NCBI RefSeq assembly: GCF_026745355.1
Contig: NC_079210.1
Location: forward strand, 22,908,268-22,972,267
Direction: 5' to 3'
Length of the DNA: 64,000 nt
Origin: Beta vulgaris subsp. vulgaris
Lineage: Eukaryota; Streptophyta; Magnoliopsida; Caryophyllales; Amaranthaceae
Shown here: positions 47,601-57,536 of the stretch, piece by piece
Numbering within the stretch: the first letter of the stretch is position 1
Layout of the letters: every line of letters begins with the position of its first letter
Position numbers and translations under genes: made by a program
Notes under the pieces: model-generated
Seen by the model: the letters and a program-made list of their open reading frames with translations, nothing else
Told to the model about the DNA's origin: nothing
The model's database searches: none

Positions 47601-48141
47601 CAACATCTAGATCAACAGACAGCACAGGAACCTCAATAGCAACACATAATCCAATAGCATATTCATTCTCCTCTTCCAACCTCCTCTGCTCTTCCTCTTC
47701 TTCTTGTCTCCTCCTTTCCTCCTCCTCTTGCTCTCTCTCCCTCCTTAATATCTCTTGTACTCTCCTTATGTTCTTAAGCTTCTCCCTTTCCTCATTATCT
47801 TTCTTTGCAAGAACAGACCTAAATACATGGCAAGGGTTTGCAGTCTCCTCTACCCATACCTCAATGGTATCCATGCCTAAGCCCCACACCCAGACTTTCA
47901 TCAAGTCAGAGTCAGTCCTCAACTCTATTTTCTTCTTAGTCCTAGGATTCTCAACTAACACCCTAAATAATTTAGGCAAGTACACATTCTGCTTTACTGA
48001 TTCCTCCAGAAAATCCTCAAACAATCCCATTAAATGACACAAATCAGTGTCTTCTACCCTAACATCAAAATCATGACTACCAAAATGCACCAATAACCAA
48101 AATAAAAAAGAAAGTAGAGAAAACCTAAGTACAAAGCGCAA
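44660..48141 (-). pseudogene. MULE (MuDR-type) transposase, frameshifted
   Basis: The first block (48141-45931) has a PB1-like N-terminus (about residues 15-110), a charged helix, a long Pro/Thr/Gln/Ser repeat (about residues 235-385, QPTPSQPTETQ units), an acidic region and the MuDR-type DNA-binding part. The DDE catalytic region follows in broken frames: LIGIDGAHLSGYYKG with DGNNEIFLIAYGIVD (first Asp), then FISDRMRRVDVVVHGVFPKA (second Asp). An intron (45380-45299) separates it from a SWIM finger (CGCGKWQGCGIPCKHA, about 45090-45040). The C-terminus has a zinc knuckle (CSKCKQMGHNARTC) and a stop at 44660-44662. Defects: an extra base in a T run near 45970, indels near 45800, 45560 and 45113, and a stop at 45605-45607. 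Confidence 0.92.
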
Positions 48142-48739
48142 TTATACATGCAACTGATTTAACTTGAAAGAAAACAACCACAAATCACCCTAACTTACTA
48201 AAACATGCAGAAAATTATACATGGAAGTGATTTAGCTTCAAATATATTTAGGCTGAAGAAAATGAAGAAAAATTTTACCTTTTCGCACTTTAAAAACCGT
48301 CGCTTTGCAATTTTTCAAGTTCTTCGCAATTCCACAAAATCGCACTTTTCCTTCAATCTTCTGATCAGATTCTTCAAGTTCACAAATATCTGACCCAGAT
48401 AGCTTCCTAATGCGCACCAAATTGATGTGAAATTTTGAGAAAAATCCCCAGTTTTAGGGTTCCATGGATGAACCAAAACAGAGGAGTGGAAGATGAGGGG
48501 ACGAATTTTTTGGAAGTGAACTAAAGATGTCTGACAGGAGGTTACCATTATGGCGCCACAAAATTAATGGCAAAGTTGTAAATTTGGCCTAACGGAACAC
48601 TAACGTCCGTTAAGTCTAAGGGCATTTAATGATATTTACACAAAACTGAGGGGTACCAGGTGAATTTTGAAAACTTGGAGGGTACCAGGTGAATTTTTTG
48701 AAAACTCGGGGGTACTTGGTGAAAAAACCGTGGATTTTA

Positions 48740-49440
48740 TGAATGCCGTATTTTTAAAAATTTTTTATCCCAATTTAAATATAATTAATAATTATATTAA
48801 TTAGTTTTATTAGTAAAAATATATTTTTTAAAACTAATCTTTTTCTAAAGCGTTTTTTAATTTATCTTTCTTTAATCTTTTAAAATAAAAATATTTTAAA
48901 AACCTACTCGGTTTTGAAAATCTGTTGTATTCCAACCACTTAGACTATACTCCCTCTGTCTCATTTTAATCTACACACTTTGATATTTTACACTATTCAC
49001 AAATTTCACTTTGACCATTATTTGTGATTTATACGCGGGTGAAAATATAGTCATGTGGAATCTTGTTAGATTAATCATAACATGTATTTTATTATAAAAA
49101 TTGTGTTTGGCTTAGTTTATGAACTGACAATACAAAGTGGGAAAGGTATGGGTGGAGGACGGTTACTTCTTTTGACCTGATACGGTCGGCTACGCTCCAT
49201 AATGAACCTTGGAGGTAGTATTGCTGGGCTCCATAACGAACCTTGGAGGCAGCGTTTGTCCAAAGCCTGTACTTGCCACTGATTTGTTTAAGAGAGTGAG
49301 CTATGCCAGTATTGTAACGAGATGAAAATGGTTTGATAAATAAAATGTTTATAACGGGCTGAAAATGGTTACGAGTTTTCCACTCATTTTGAAATTGTGT
49401 TTTTTTTGTATTTTTCACCTGAATTTGTAGGTTTGGTGTC
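48740..49440. other. Intergenic, possible truncated Stowaway start
   Basis: CTCCCTCTGTCTCATTTT after TA at about 48951 resembles a Stowaway end, but no inverted partner was found. A phrase with AACCTTGGAGG is duplicated near 49205 and 49240. Nothing else is recognised. Confidence 0.5.
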
Positions 49441-49690
49441 AAGATCTCGGGAATAAAAGTGGAGCAAGAATAGGATTCTGTTTTGTTAAAGATTGAGTTT
49501 GTATTTTAGATAGCTGATTCGAGATTAGTTTTTGATATTTCATTGTATATCATTTTTGTGAATTTAGTTCGATTATTATTGTATTTAAGGATACTTTCCG
49601 CTGCGCGCGAGTTAATTTATTTAAGAGTCAATTTTAGTTTATGGTTGTCGAGTGTGTTTTCCTAGCAGCTCGGAAGAGCGGGCAGTTACA
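49441..49690 (+). repeat. Possible LTR 3' end fragment
   Basis: TTTCCGCTGC near 49598 followed after about 80 bp by GGGCAGTTACA resembles the U5 end of the gypsy LTRs in this window (TTCCGCTGC ... TGTTACA). No matching start or partner was found. Confidence 0.35.
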
Positions 49691-49915
49691 AGGGGGGTCA
49701 GCAGGGGAAGGGGAGGGGCGAATGCAGGTGGGGAGGGGGGGCTTCGGGGGTGGTGGGGCCGTGGGGGTAAGGGGTGGGGTGGTGGTTGGGTGATTACGAT
49801 TAGGGTTAGGGTTAGGATAAGGGGTTAGGGTTAGGGTTTGGCTTATGTTTAGGTTAGTTAATTAGGTTTTGAGGGGGGGGGGGGATTGGGGTTAATAAAT
49901 AACGGAAGTCTAACA
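49691..49915 (+). repeat. Terminal fragment of the 51.3-kb MULE-type foldback family
   Basis: A G-rich stretch, TTAGGG-like repeats (about 49799-49840) and TTTAGGTTAGTTAATTAGG followed by GGGGTTAAT match in order the right half of the element at 51265-52281. The outer TIR is not found here. Confidence 0.7.
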
Positions 49916-49929
49916 CTGTGGTTTTGCCA

Positions 49930-50247
49930 TTAGAGATAATAAGGGTGAGGTTTTGGTTGTTGGTTGTAACTCGTTGTCATCTGAGTACACTATTATCCAG
50001 GCTGAAGCTTGGGCCCTTCAAGAATATGTTAAAGCAGTCACATCTTTGAATTTTTAAAATATTCAAATTGAAGGAGATAACATTAATGTCATCAAGTCTA
50101 TTCAAAAGATCTGGAAGCCTCCGTGGTCTATTAACACTTTGCTTGTTGCTGTAGGTTTGGATCTTATTAAGTTTAGCAGGGTTTATATTGCCCACTGTTT
50201 CAGGAAAGCGAACCAAGCAGCTGATTTCATGGTGCACAAGAAGCACA
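49930..50247 (+). pseudogene. RNase H (RVT_3-type) fragment, probably from a LINE
   Basis: The translated frame reads QAEAWALQEYVKAVTSL, then after one TAA stop NIQIEGDNINVIKSI, PPWSINTLL and HCFRKANQAADFMVH. These are the ordered motifs of plant RNase H domains (PF13456), with the AEAWAL, EGDN and AN-AAD signatures. Such domains end plant LINE-type ORF2 proteins and also occur alone in many degraded copies. No reverse transcriptase is seen upstream, where a MULE fragment abuts. The copy is partial and disabled. Confidence 0.8.
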
Positions 50248-50705
50248 AAGTTTCCAATTTAGTTTACCAATTTCCTCCTTATTGTTTGTATTTTTCTCTT
50301 ATCATCCGTAGTGATGTTTTAGCTTGCCTCTCGATTAGGGTTTCCTGTCCTAATTTTCTTTTCTATATCATAAAAATTAGATTAAAATAAATATATTAGA
50401 ATATTAAAATAACAAAAAAATAAAAAAAATTGGTTTACTTTATACTGGAGGAATAATAGTCGACAGTAAAGTTTGGTTGATTAAGGTCGGGTCAAATTTG
50501 AATTTTTCTAATTCAAGTCAGGTATAGGTCATTTAGAATCGCTTTTGCATTGCCAATTTTCGGGTACGATTCACGTCTCGAGTTGGGTCATTCGGGCGGG
50601 ACATTTTTGTCAAGTGTAAGACCCCGACTTCTAATCAACATTATTAAGTTAATTAATCGGTTATTAGCAGCGGAACCTAGATAGTCGGCGCGTTACTACC
50701 GTACT

Positions 50706-51158
50706 CATTGGTGTTAAAATTCCGATCCGGATCTTACGACTCTACGATCCTGGAGGACCTCACCGATCCCGATCCTACGTAGGATCTTAATTTTGTAGGA
50801 TCTTTCGATCCTACCCCACCACAAAAAAACACATAGTAGGATCTTAACACGATTCTACGATCCGATCCTACCTTAAAAAAGTCATAAAGTAATTTGATAT
50901 ATTATATTTCTCCTATTAGATTTTGGTCCCATGTTACTTCGATCGTATAGTATTGAAAAACTATCACCGTCTGCTAATTTAATAAGTCATTATTAATATG
51001 TGTAAATTTTTAACACGAGGTTCTCACCATATTATAGCATAATTATCTCTATTTTACCGAATTGTATGTAGGATCTTACTATTGTAGGATCCGATCCCAC
51101 CAATTCGATTCTACCAACCCCTATGATCCCAAGTAGGATCTAGATCCTGATAAAATTG
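50706..51158. mobile_element. hAT-like MITE packed with GTAGGATC motifs
   Basis: Exact 8-bp duplications ACCGTACT flank it (50698-50705, 51159-51166), as for hAT elements. The ends are CATTGGTGTTAAAATT and, inverted, CAATTTTATC. More than a dozen TAGGATC/GATCCTA units occur in both orientations, concentrated at the two ends. There is no coding capacity. Confidence 0.75.
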
Positions 51159-51264
51159 ACCGTACTTTTCATTAGCAAATTAAAAGGCGACATAATTTCA
51201 TAAACTTAAATATCTTATAACATGAAAACATAATATTATCCATCATTAGTCTAGTTAATAAAAA

Positions 51265-52281
51265 GGGTTTATTCACCATATAACCCTCACAATTTTTTTT
51301 GCACCGTGCATATACCGTCGCAAGTTTTCAAATTCACCATATACCCTCCACTTTTCAAAAAATACATCAACTTACCCTTATGACTAACGGAAGGGCAACG
51401 CCGTTGGTCATTAACCTTAATCACCCATCTACCCCTAATTAACTAACCTAAACCTAAGCCAAACCCTAACCCTAATCCCTAATCTAATACCCTAACCCTA
51501 ACCCTAACCCTAACCGCCCCTTACCCCCAGCCCCCACTCCCCCACCCCTTAACCCATCACCCCACTCCTCCACCCCTCACCCCACCACCCCCTCCACACT
51601 TCCCTGCAGCGCCCCTCCCCCTCCCCTTCCCCTTCCCCTCCTGAATCGCGCGCGGCATTGTACAATTCATCATCGTCTTCCTCTTCATCGTATTCGAGTT
51701 CTTCTTTATACAGATCCAAAAGGGCCGTGTTTAACTCCACCTTCGCCGCCGCCATAATTATCATCATCTTCTTCATCTTCGTACAAATCTGAAAGGGAGG
51801 GGGTTGCGGGTCTGAAAGGGAGAGGGAGGGGGTTGTGGATCTGAAGGGGGAGGGAGAAAAGGAGTTGCGAGTCTGAAGAGGGAGGAGGGTTGTGAGCTGG
51901 TGATGAAGTGGGGGTTTGTAGGTCTGAAGCGGGGGGTTGCGGGCTGGTGGGGCAGTAGGGGCTGGGGTGGTGGGGGTAAGGGGTAGGGGATAGGGTGGTG
52001 GGACAATGGGGGGCTGGGGTGGTGGGGTAAGGGGTGGGGAGGGGGTAGTTAGGGTTAAGATATTAGATTAAGGGTTGAGGTTAGGGCTTGGCTTAGATTT
52101 AGGTTAGTTAATCAAGGTTAGGGGGGATTAGGGGTTAATGACTAACGAAGGTTAAAGTCGTAAGTCATTAAGGGTAAGTGGATGTATTTTTTGTAAAGTG
52201 GAGGGTATATGGTGAATTTTAAAACTTGCAAGGATATATGGTGCAAAAAGAATTTGTCAAGGGTATATGGTAAAAAAAGCG
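51265..52281. mobile_element. Non-autonomous MULE-type foldback element with telomere-like repeats
   Basis: The left end GGGTTTATTCACCATAT and right end ATATGGTAAAAAAAGCG are inverted. Flanking 9-mers TAATAAAAA and TAATAAAAT differ at one position, as for Mutator. Long subterminal inverted arms of about 250 bp include AACCCTAACCCTAA arrays on the left (about 51460-51515) and TTAGGG-like copies on the right. The core is strongly C-rich, then G-rich. A minus-strand frame starting at 51776 has KVELNTALLDLYKEELEYDE, which might be a captured gene fragment; no identity is claimed. Confidence 0.8.
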
Positions 52282-52319
52282 TAATAAAATCTTAGTTACT
52301 GTACAAATTTTGCTATTAG

Positions 52320-53760
52320 GGGTGCGTTCTATTCAACTTATTGGCCCTGAACTTATTGGACTTTATCTGAACTGAACTTATTGAACTTGAACTGAACTTA
52401 TTGGAACTTATTAAACCTAATTGGACCTGATTCAACTTATTGGACTTGATTGAACCTGATTGGAACTTATTGGACCTTATTGGAACTTATTGACCTTATT
52501 GAAACTTATTAGACCTTATTGGACCTGATTGAAACTTATTAGACATTATTGGACATGATTGAAACTTATTTGACCTTATTAGACAAAAACATTGACCATG
52601 AATAACATAAATATTACCAGTAACGTAAATACTACCTCTCAAAATTTTTTATGGAGTAATAATTATTATAATTCGTCTTTTAAAAAATAATGATTATTAA
52701 TTATCTCTTATGATAATTAATTTAAAAAAAAATTTTACTATTTATATATTTGCCTATATATACATAACTTTCACCACTAATATATCTAATAGTCTTGTTT
52801 TGATTTTATAAAACACTAGTAGAAAATCAAAAGTTAATTAACATTTATTGCTAACAAGTTAAAATTGGCACATATAAAAAAATTTCACTTCACTTTCATT
52901 AATGTGAAGGTAAGTAGATAGCATTAACTCCTTCCTTCATTTCTTCTCCTTTCATTTATGTGAATGTACTAGAAGATAAAAAGAAAACAAAAAGAAAGAG
53001 AAAAAAAAAATGGTCAAAATCATTGTAGCTTTAAATATACTCCAGTGATGATAATGAAGCAATCAATTGATAATATTTATATATTTCATTGTTATTAGTA
53101 ACGAAAACATGTTATCTCTAGTTATTTAAAGACGAATTGAAAAATATTGTAATTATAATTATTATTATTGTTAACCTTAATTATTTGACCATGATTATAA
53201 TATTATTTAATAGCAATATGAATAATCAAATAATAGACAATAATACAAGTATAATATTATACATTATGGTATTTTAATAAAAAATTCTAATAATAACATA
53301 ATCAGCTAATAGTAATATTAATAATAAAATAATAGACATAATACAATAAATAATAAAATAATAGACATAATAGAAATAAATAATAATATAATAGACACTA
53401 ATATAAGTATAATACTATACAATCATTGTGGTACTTTAATTAAAATTCCAATAATAACATAATCAGCTAATAGTGATATGAAATTATGAATAACAAAATA
53501 ATGGACAATAATACAAATGCTTATTAAACATTGACTATTCGGACCTTATTGGACCTTATTAGACCTGATTGGAACTTATTGGACCTTATTAGACCTGGTT
53601 GGAACTTATTACACCTGATTGGAACTCATTGCACCTGATTGGAATTTATTGGACCTTATTAGACCTTATTAGAACTTATTGCCCTTATTATACCTTATTG
53701 CAACTTATCTGAACTTATTGGACCTAAAACTTAATTTTTTAAGTTGAGCAGAACGCACCC
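52320..53760. mobile_element. Non-autonomous DNA transposon with GGGTGCGTTC termini and 3-bp TSD
   Basis: The termini GGGTGCGTTCTATTCAACTTA and its inverse (with AAGTTGAGCAGAACGCACCC) are flanked by TAG on both sides (52317-52319, 53761-53763). Subterminal blocks of 200-250 bp at both ends consist of about 10-bp units such as GGAACTTATT and GGACCTGATT. The interior is AT-rich with ATAATAGACA repeats. A 3-bp target fits PIF/Harbinger-like elements (or CACTA), but the class is undecided. Confidence 0.75.
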
Positions 53761-53763
53761 TAG

Positions 53764-55159
53764 ATCAGATTATAAGCATTAGTGTTTACAAAATTTCAGA
53801 TTTCTATTTTACTGCTCACGGCTACGCCATTTCGTTATCCCCATCAATACCTAAAAAAGGAAAACAAAACGTCATGAGTCGAGACTCGGTAACATACTAT
53901 TCTAATAACGTAAATTCATTTCAGCTCATTTTTTTTTGCAAACAGGGAGGAGAGAATAAGTAAAACTATTTCAAAAACAGATCATAATTTAGTAAGCATT
54001 TTCTTTATCATGTTTATCGTTACAAACCGTCCTTATTGGTAACTTGGCGAGTATGACAGAAGCCATGGAGAACATTAGTTCTCCAACAGAAGGTGGCATA
54101 ATAGAATACGGGAGAGTATTAGCCCCCTAATAGAAGGTGGCATATCAGAATGCGGGTGCCGCGAGAGACTATGTCCCCCAACATAAGGTGATAGAACCGC
54201 AAGGATGGAACGTGCACAACCAACATAACATAATACTGCTAAGAACCATCTTTCACTTTTATTTATCATGTTTCGTTATTTTTAAGCATATTTCAGAATT
54301 CATCATTCAATATCATAGTCGTATCACTTCATCCATAGCATTAACATCATTATCTTATTTTCATAGCATCGTCATTTCATAACATCTTAAAACATTTCAT
54401 ATCCCGCAATCCAGGTTTAGAGAAACATATTAGCATAACTATTATGATAGAAACATACTTTGAAGGGGAATGCGGATGTTAGCAATAAATGTTACCTGAA
54501 ATCCTGCTTAGCAACTTTGATAGCCGGGGGGAGGGGGGGTTGTAATATCCTATATCCTTTTCAAACTAGTCAAAAATAGTTATATTAATAAACGTTGAAT
54601 TACTTAACCTTATTTTTTAGTATCATTTAGAGTTTATATTGTAATCATAAGGTTCATCATATTATCATTATCCTGCTTATAATGTCATAATAACTGAAAA
54701 AAGGGACTTGTTATTAACTAATAAGTGGAATAACTCTTTTACTTTCATTCTAAAAGCAGTTTACAATTATAACTACAACTCATATAATAACTTAGTATAA
54801 TAACTATTTAATTTGATTATAAGAGTACGTTATTATATTTGTAGATCATTATGTGAGTTCATAATTAATATTAATTAATCATTTATTACTAATTTCGTAA
54901 ATCAAAGCCATTTTATCAGTAACATATTATTAGAAGTTTGGCATGAAATGTTTATTAGTACATACAATATTGATAAAGCATCTTAATTAATCATTATAAG
55001 TGAATATGGGTGTTAGTGAAGCATACACAATGTTATAAAGTGAATAAATATAGGTTATAACTTATATTCAAATCATATAATTAAGCAAGATTATTAGAAT
55101 CCTTCAATTAATTAGTCCATGGATCAAATTAAGTTTCTAATTAGGATTAATAAAAAGTG

Positions 55160-55163
<4 letters not shown>
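53764..55163. other. AT-rich sequence without a recognised gene
   Basis: A GGGGGGAGGGGGGGT tract at about 54526-54540 precedes TGTAATATCC. GAGAACATTAGTTCTCCAACA and AGAAGGTGGCATA are repeated near 54067-54145. No credible ORF. Confidence 0.5.

Positions 55164-55252
<89 letters not shown>
55164..55252. repeat. (AT)n microsatellite
   Basis: Almost pure AT alternation with one break near 55191. Confidence 0.97.
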
Positions 55253-55254
<2 letters not shown>

Positions 55255-55267
55255 CCTTAACAATATA

Positions 55268-55589
55268 CTCCCTCCGTTTCCTAAAGATCTTCCCACTTAC
55301 TGTTTCTACAAATACCAAGGAAAATCAAGTTGTGTGGGGCATGGTATGAGCAAAGTAGGAGAGAGAAAGGGGTTAAGATAAATAAACAAATAAAAAGGGG
55401 TTAAAGTAGGAGAGAGAAAGGGAGTAAAATTGAATTAATAATGTAATGGTGGACCATATGATAGTGACATGAGAGGGTAAATAGGGATCGGAAATTTGTT
55501 TTGCCAAATAAGGAATAAAGCAAAAGAGGGAAGATCTTTTGGAAAACCCTTAAACGAAAAGAGGGAAGATCTTTAGGAAACGGAGGGAG
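55268..55589. mobile_element. Stowaway-type MITE
   Basis: The left end CTCCCTCCGTTTCCTAAAG and its exact inverse on the right are flanked by TA (55266-55267, 55590-55591). Internal direct repeats (GTAGGAGAGAGAAAGGG, twice near 55357 and 55406) and a second GGGAAGATCTTT phrase before the right end show local duplications. The length is 322 bp. Confidence 0.93.
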
Positions 55590-56126
55590 TATAACATAAC
55601 ATTAGGCATAATTTAGTTTATATTAGCTAATAGGCTTTAAATTAATTGTTAGCAACATTAGAAATATCATTAGCCCATTTAGCAAAGCAGTTTAATTAGC
55701 TAAGTTTAGTTATTAACAAGCCCAAGACATTGTTAACCTAAGGTTCAGAAGTAATATTATCATTCAAGCCCACGTAATACCAATAGTTCATTAACATTAA
55801 AAGCCCAAACATTACTCATTGACCCAATAATAAATAAGTCCAAAATAATAAGTGGAGGGGTTATATTATTGTACATGACTCTTTAAACAAAAAAAGGAAG
55901 CAGGGGACTGAAGAGGTCAGCGTGGGAGAGTTGGCTCGGAGCAGCAGCAGAACGCCGGCAAGAAGGCTTACGGCAGAGGAGTGAATCTGGTAGAGACGGT
56001 GGGACGCGGGGGCAGCGTTGGGCCACAAATTGCAAGGGGAAGAGCCAAGAGGGTCGAGAGAAATTGAGCGATAGGGAAGAAAGGGGGTCGGCGTTTGGGA
56101 AGCCAAGCGGCATACGGGGTGATGGT

Positions 56127-57524
56127 AGTAGGAATATAAATAAACATATAGCGGAATTTCAGGAAACAAATTTCCTAACATCTATCACAAGATGGCATGC
56201 ATAACATAAATATAAATCATATTATAAGGAAAATAATGTACAACCTTTGTAGCGTGTTTTCCACCGGATTGCAAGTGCTAGAGATCAAAGAACCACAATT
56301 GATGTCCCTCTACTTAGTCCACGAGCACCAATTGAATTCCCACGTTTGCTAGAACGGAAGAGGATGAACAGATTTCAGTCTCTTGCTTTTTAGGAAGGGT
56401 GGCCGTATTTTCAAAGGGAAATAATAGGGTTTTCTCTCTCTCTTTTTCAGTTTGAAAGTTATTGACAAAATGAACGCTCTATTCCACACTCCTATTATAA
56501 CCTTTTATAATAGTAGGAGAATAGGTTTAGAGAGAGACCTAACCTAACCCTAATTGATTCTATTGGCTAGTTTCCTTACTTCAATTAGTTACTACCATGT
56601 GTGACCTCATAGGATTAGATTAACTTATTTGTAGGTTCAATCAATATGTCCCACTGACAAACGTTTATTCTCTAGCAAGTAAATGTGATTACTAAACTAA
56701 TGTAATTTATTATCTCTATAATAATTCCTTTTATATTTAGTAATTGTCGGGATGTCTAAGGATATATTCCTTCAATCTCCCACTTTTCTGAAGACAAAAG
56801 CGCAATGTTAAATTCCTTATGTCACTTAATGCCAAATTTGATAACACAAAGTTATTCTTAAATTTATGTTCCTTAATCGCTGAGTTCGAACTGCTCAAAT
56901 AAGGATTAACTCTTTAATCCTATTCCGCAAGGCCCTGCATTTTTCAGTTCTCACTGATTAAGAGGCCTAGATACCATTCCTATTTAATAGGAGGACTTAT
57001 CCAATCTTTTATGACCATAACTCCCACTCAATTCTTAGTCCACCTGATCACTGCCTTTATAACCTCCTTTTACGGCACGACGTTTAACAACGTCAAGGTT
57101 AAACTAGTTATATTATGGTTATTATGACATACTCATGTGTAAGGAATTCACTAAATATAGTAGTTTGATTCTATTTTTAGAATCTAATTAGGTCAAGTCT
57201 CAATATATCAAGTATACATCCATATAATTAATTAGACATCTCTATGTCTACATAGCCCATGAAACTACGCAATCAATTAATTATACACCAGTTTATTAAA
57301 TAAATCACTTATGTCCAATTTAGTGATTTAGCCTAGGGACTTCAAATAAATTGTGATTTCAGTTCACTTTATAGGGTTCCAATATCAAAAGTTTTCGATG
57401 ATCCTATTTAAAAACACAAATTATTTGGACATTCTATTTAATACTAAACCAAACAATTAAATAAGAACATTATTTTATTGATAAACATTTCGAAGCATAA
57501 TAAATGTCTATAAATTGTAACACA
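56127..57524 (-). repeat. 3' LTR of the copia element
   Basis: 56127-56760 aligns with 63448-64000 by eye (both contain TTTCCTAACATCTATCACAA and CATTTATTCTCTAGCAA-like phrases nearby). The inner boundary is placed at the plus-strand AATTGTAACACA just beyond the pol stop and is approximate. Confidence 0.75.
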
Positions 57525-57536
57525 TGAATAAACAAC

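Larger units (their letters stand above)
43762..48730 (-). mobile_element. Mutator-like element (MULE) with transposase and a convergent GRF zinc-finger gene
   Basis: TIRs of 98 bp (43762-43859 and 48633-48730) start CGGTTTTTTCACC and differ at one position. Flanking 9-bp duplications are TAGATTTTA (43753-43761) and TGGATTTTA (48731-48739), one difference. TIR length and TSD size are typical of Mutator. Inside are a minus-strand transposase and a plus-strand small gene that converge near 44.5-44.65 kb. The near-identity of the TIRs points to recent activity, though the transposase copy shown is frameshifted. Confidence 0.95.
50615..56126 (-). repeat. Possible old LTR (minus strand) carrying several MITE insertions
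   Basis: TGTAAGACCCCGAC at 50615 with GCAGCGGAA 50 bp later mirrors the start of the solo LTR at 17200 (TGTAACACCCCC ... GCAGCGGAA). Sequence of this kind appears to resume after each of three inserted elements (50706-51158, 51265-52281, 52320-53760). The far end is not defined and may be cut by the copia element. A G-rich tract followed by TGTAATATCC at about 54540 could instead be a polypurine tract and LTR start of another element. Confidence 0.35.

Noticed and set aside
48951..49090. Third Stowaway MITE
   Set aside because: Only one end (CTCCCTCTGTCTC after TA) was found; no inverted partner within several hundred bases.
49799..49850. Interstitial telomere or chromosome end
   Set aside because: The TTAGGG-like copies are few and imperfect, and align with a transposon arm at 52.04-52.12 kb.
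51549..52006. Gly/Glu- and Pro-rich minus-strand ORFs as genes
   Set aside because: Low-complexity core of a non-autonomous element; kept only as a possible captured fragment.
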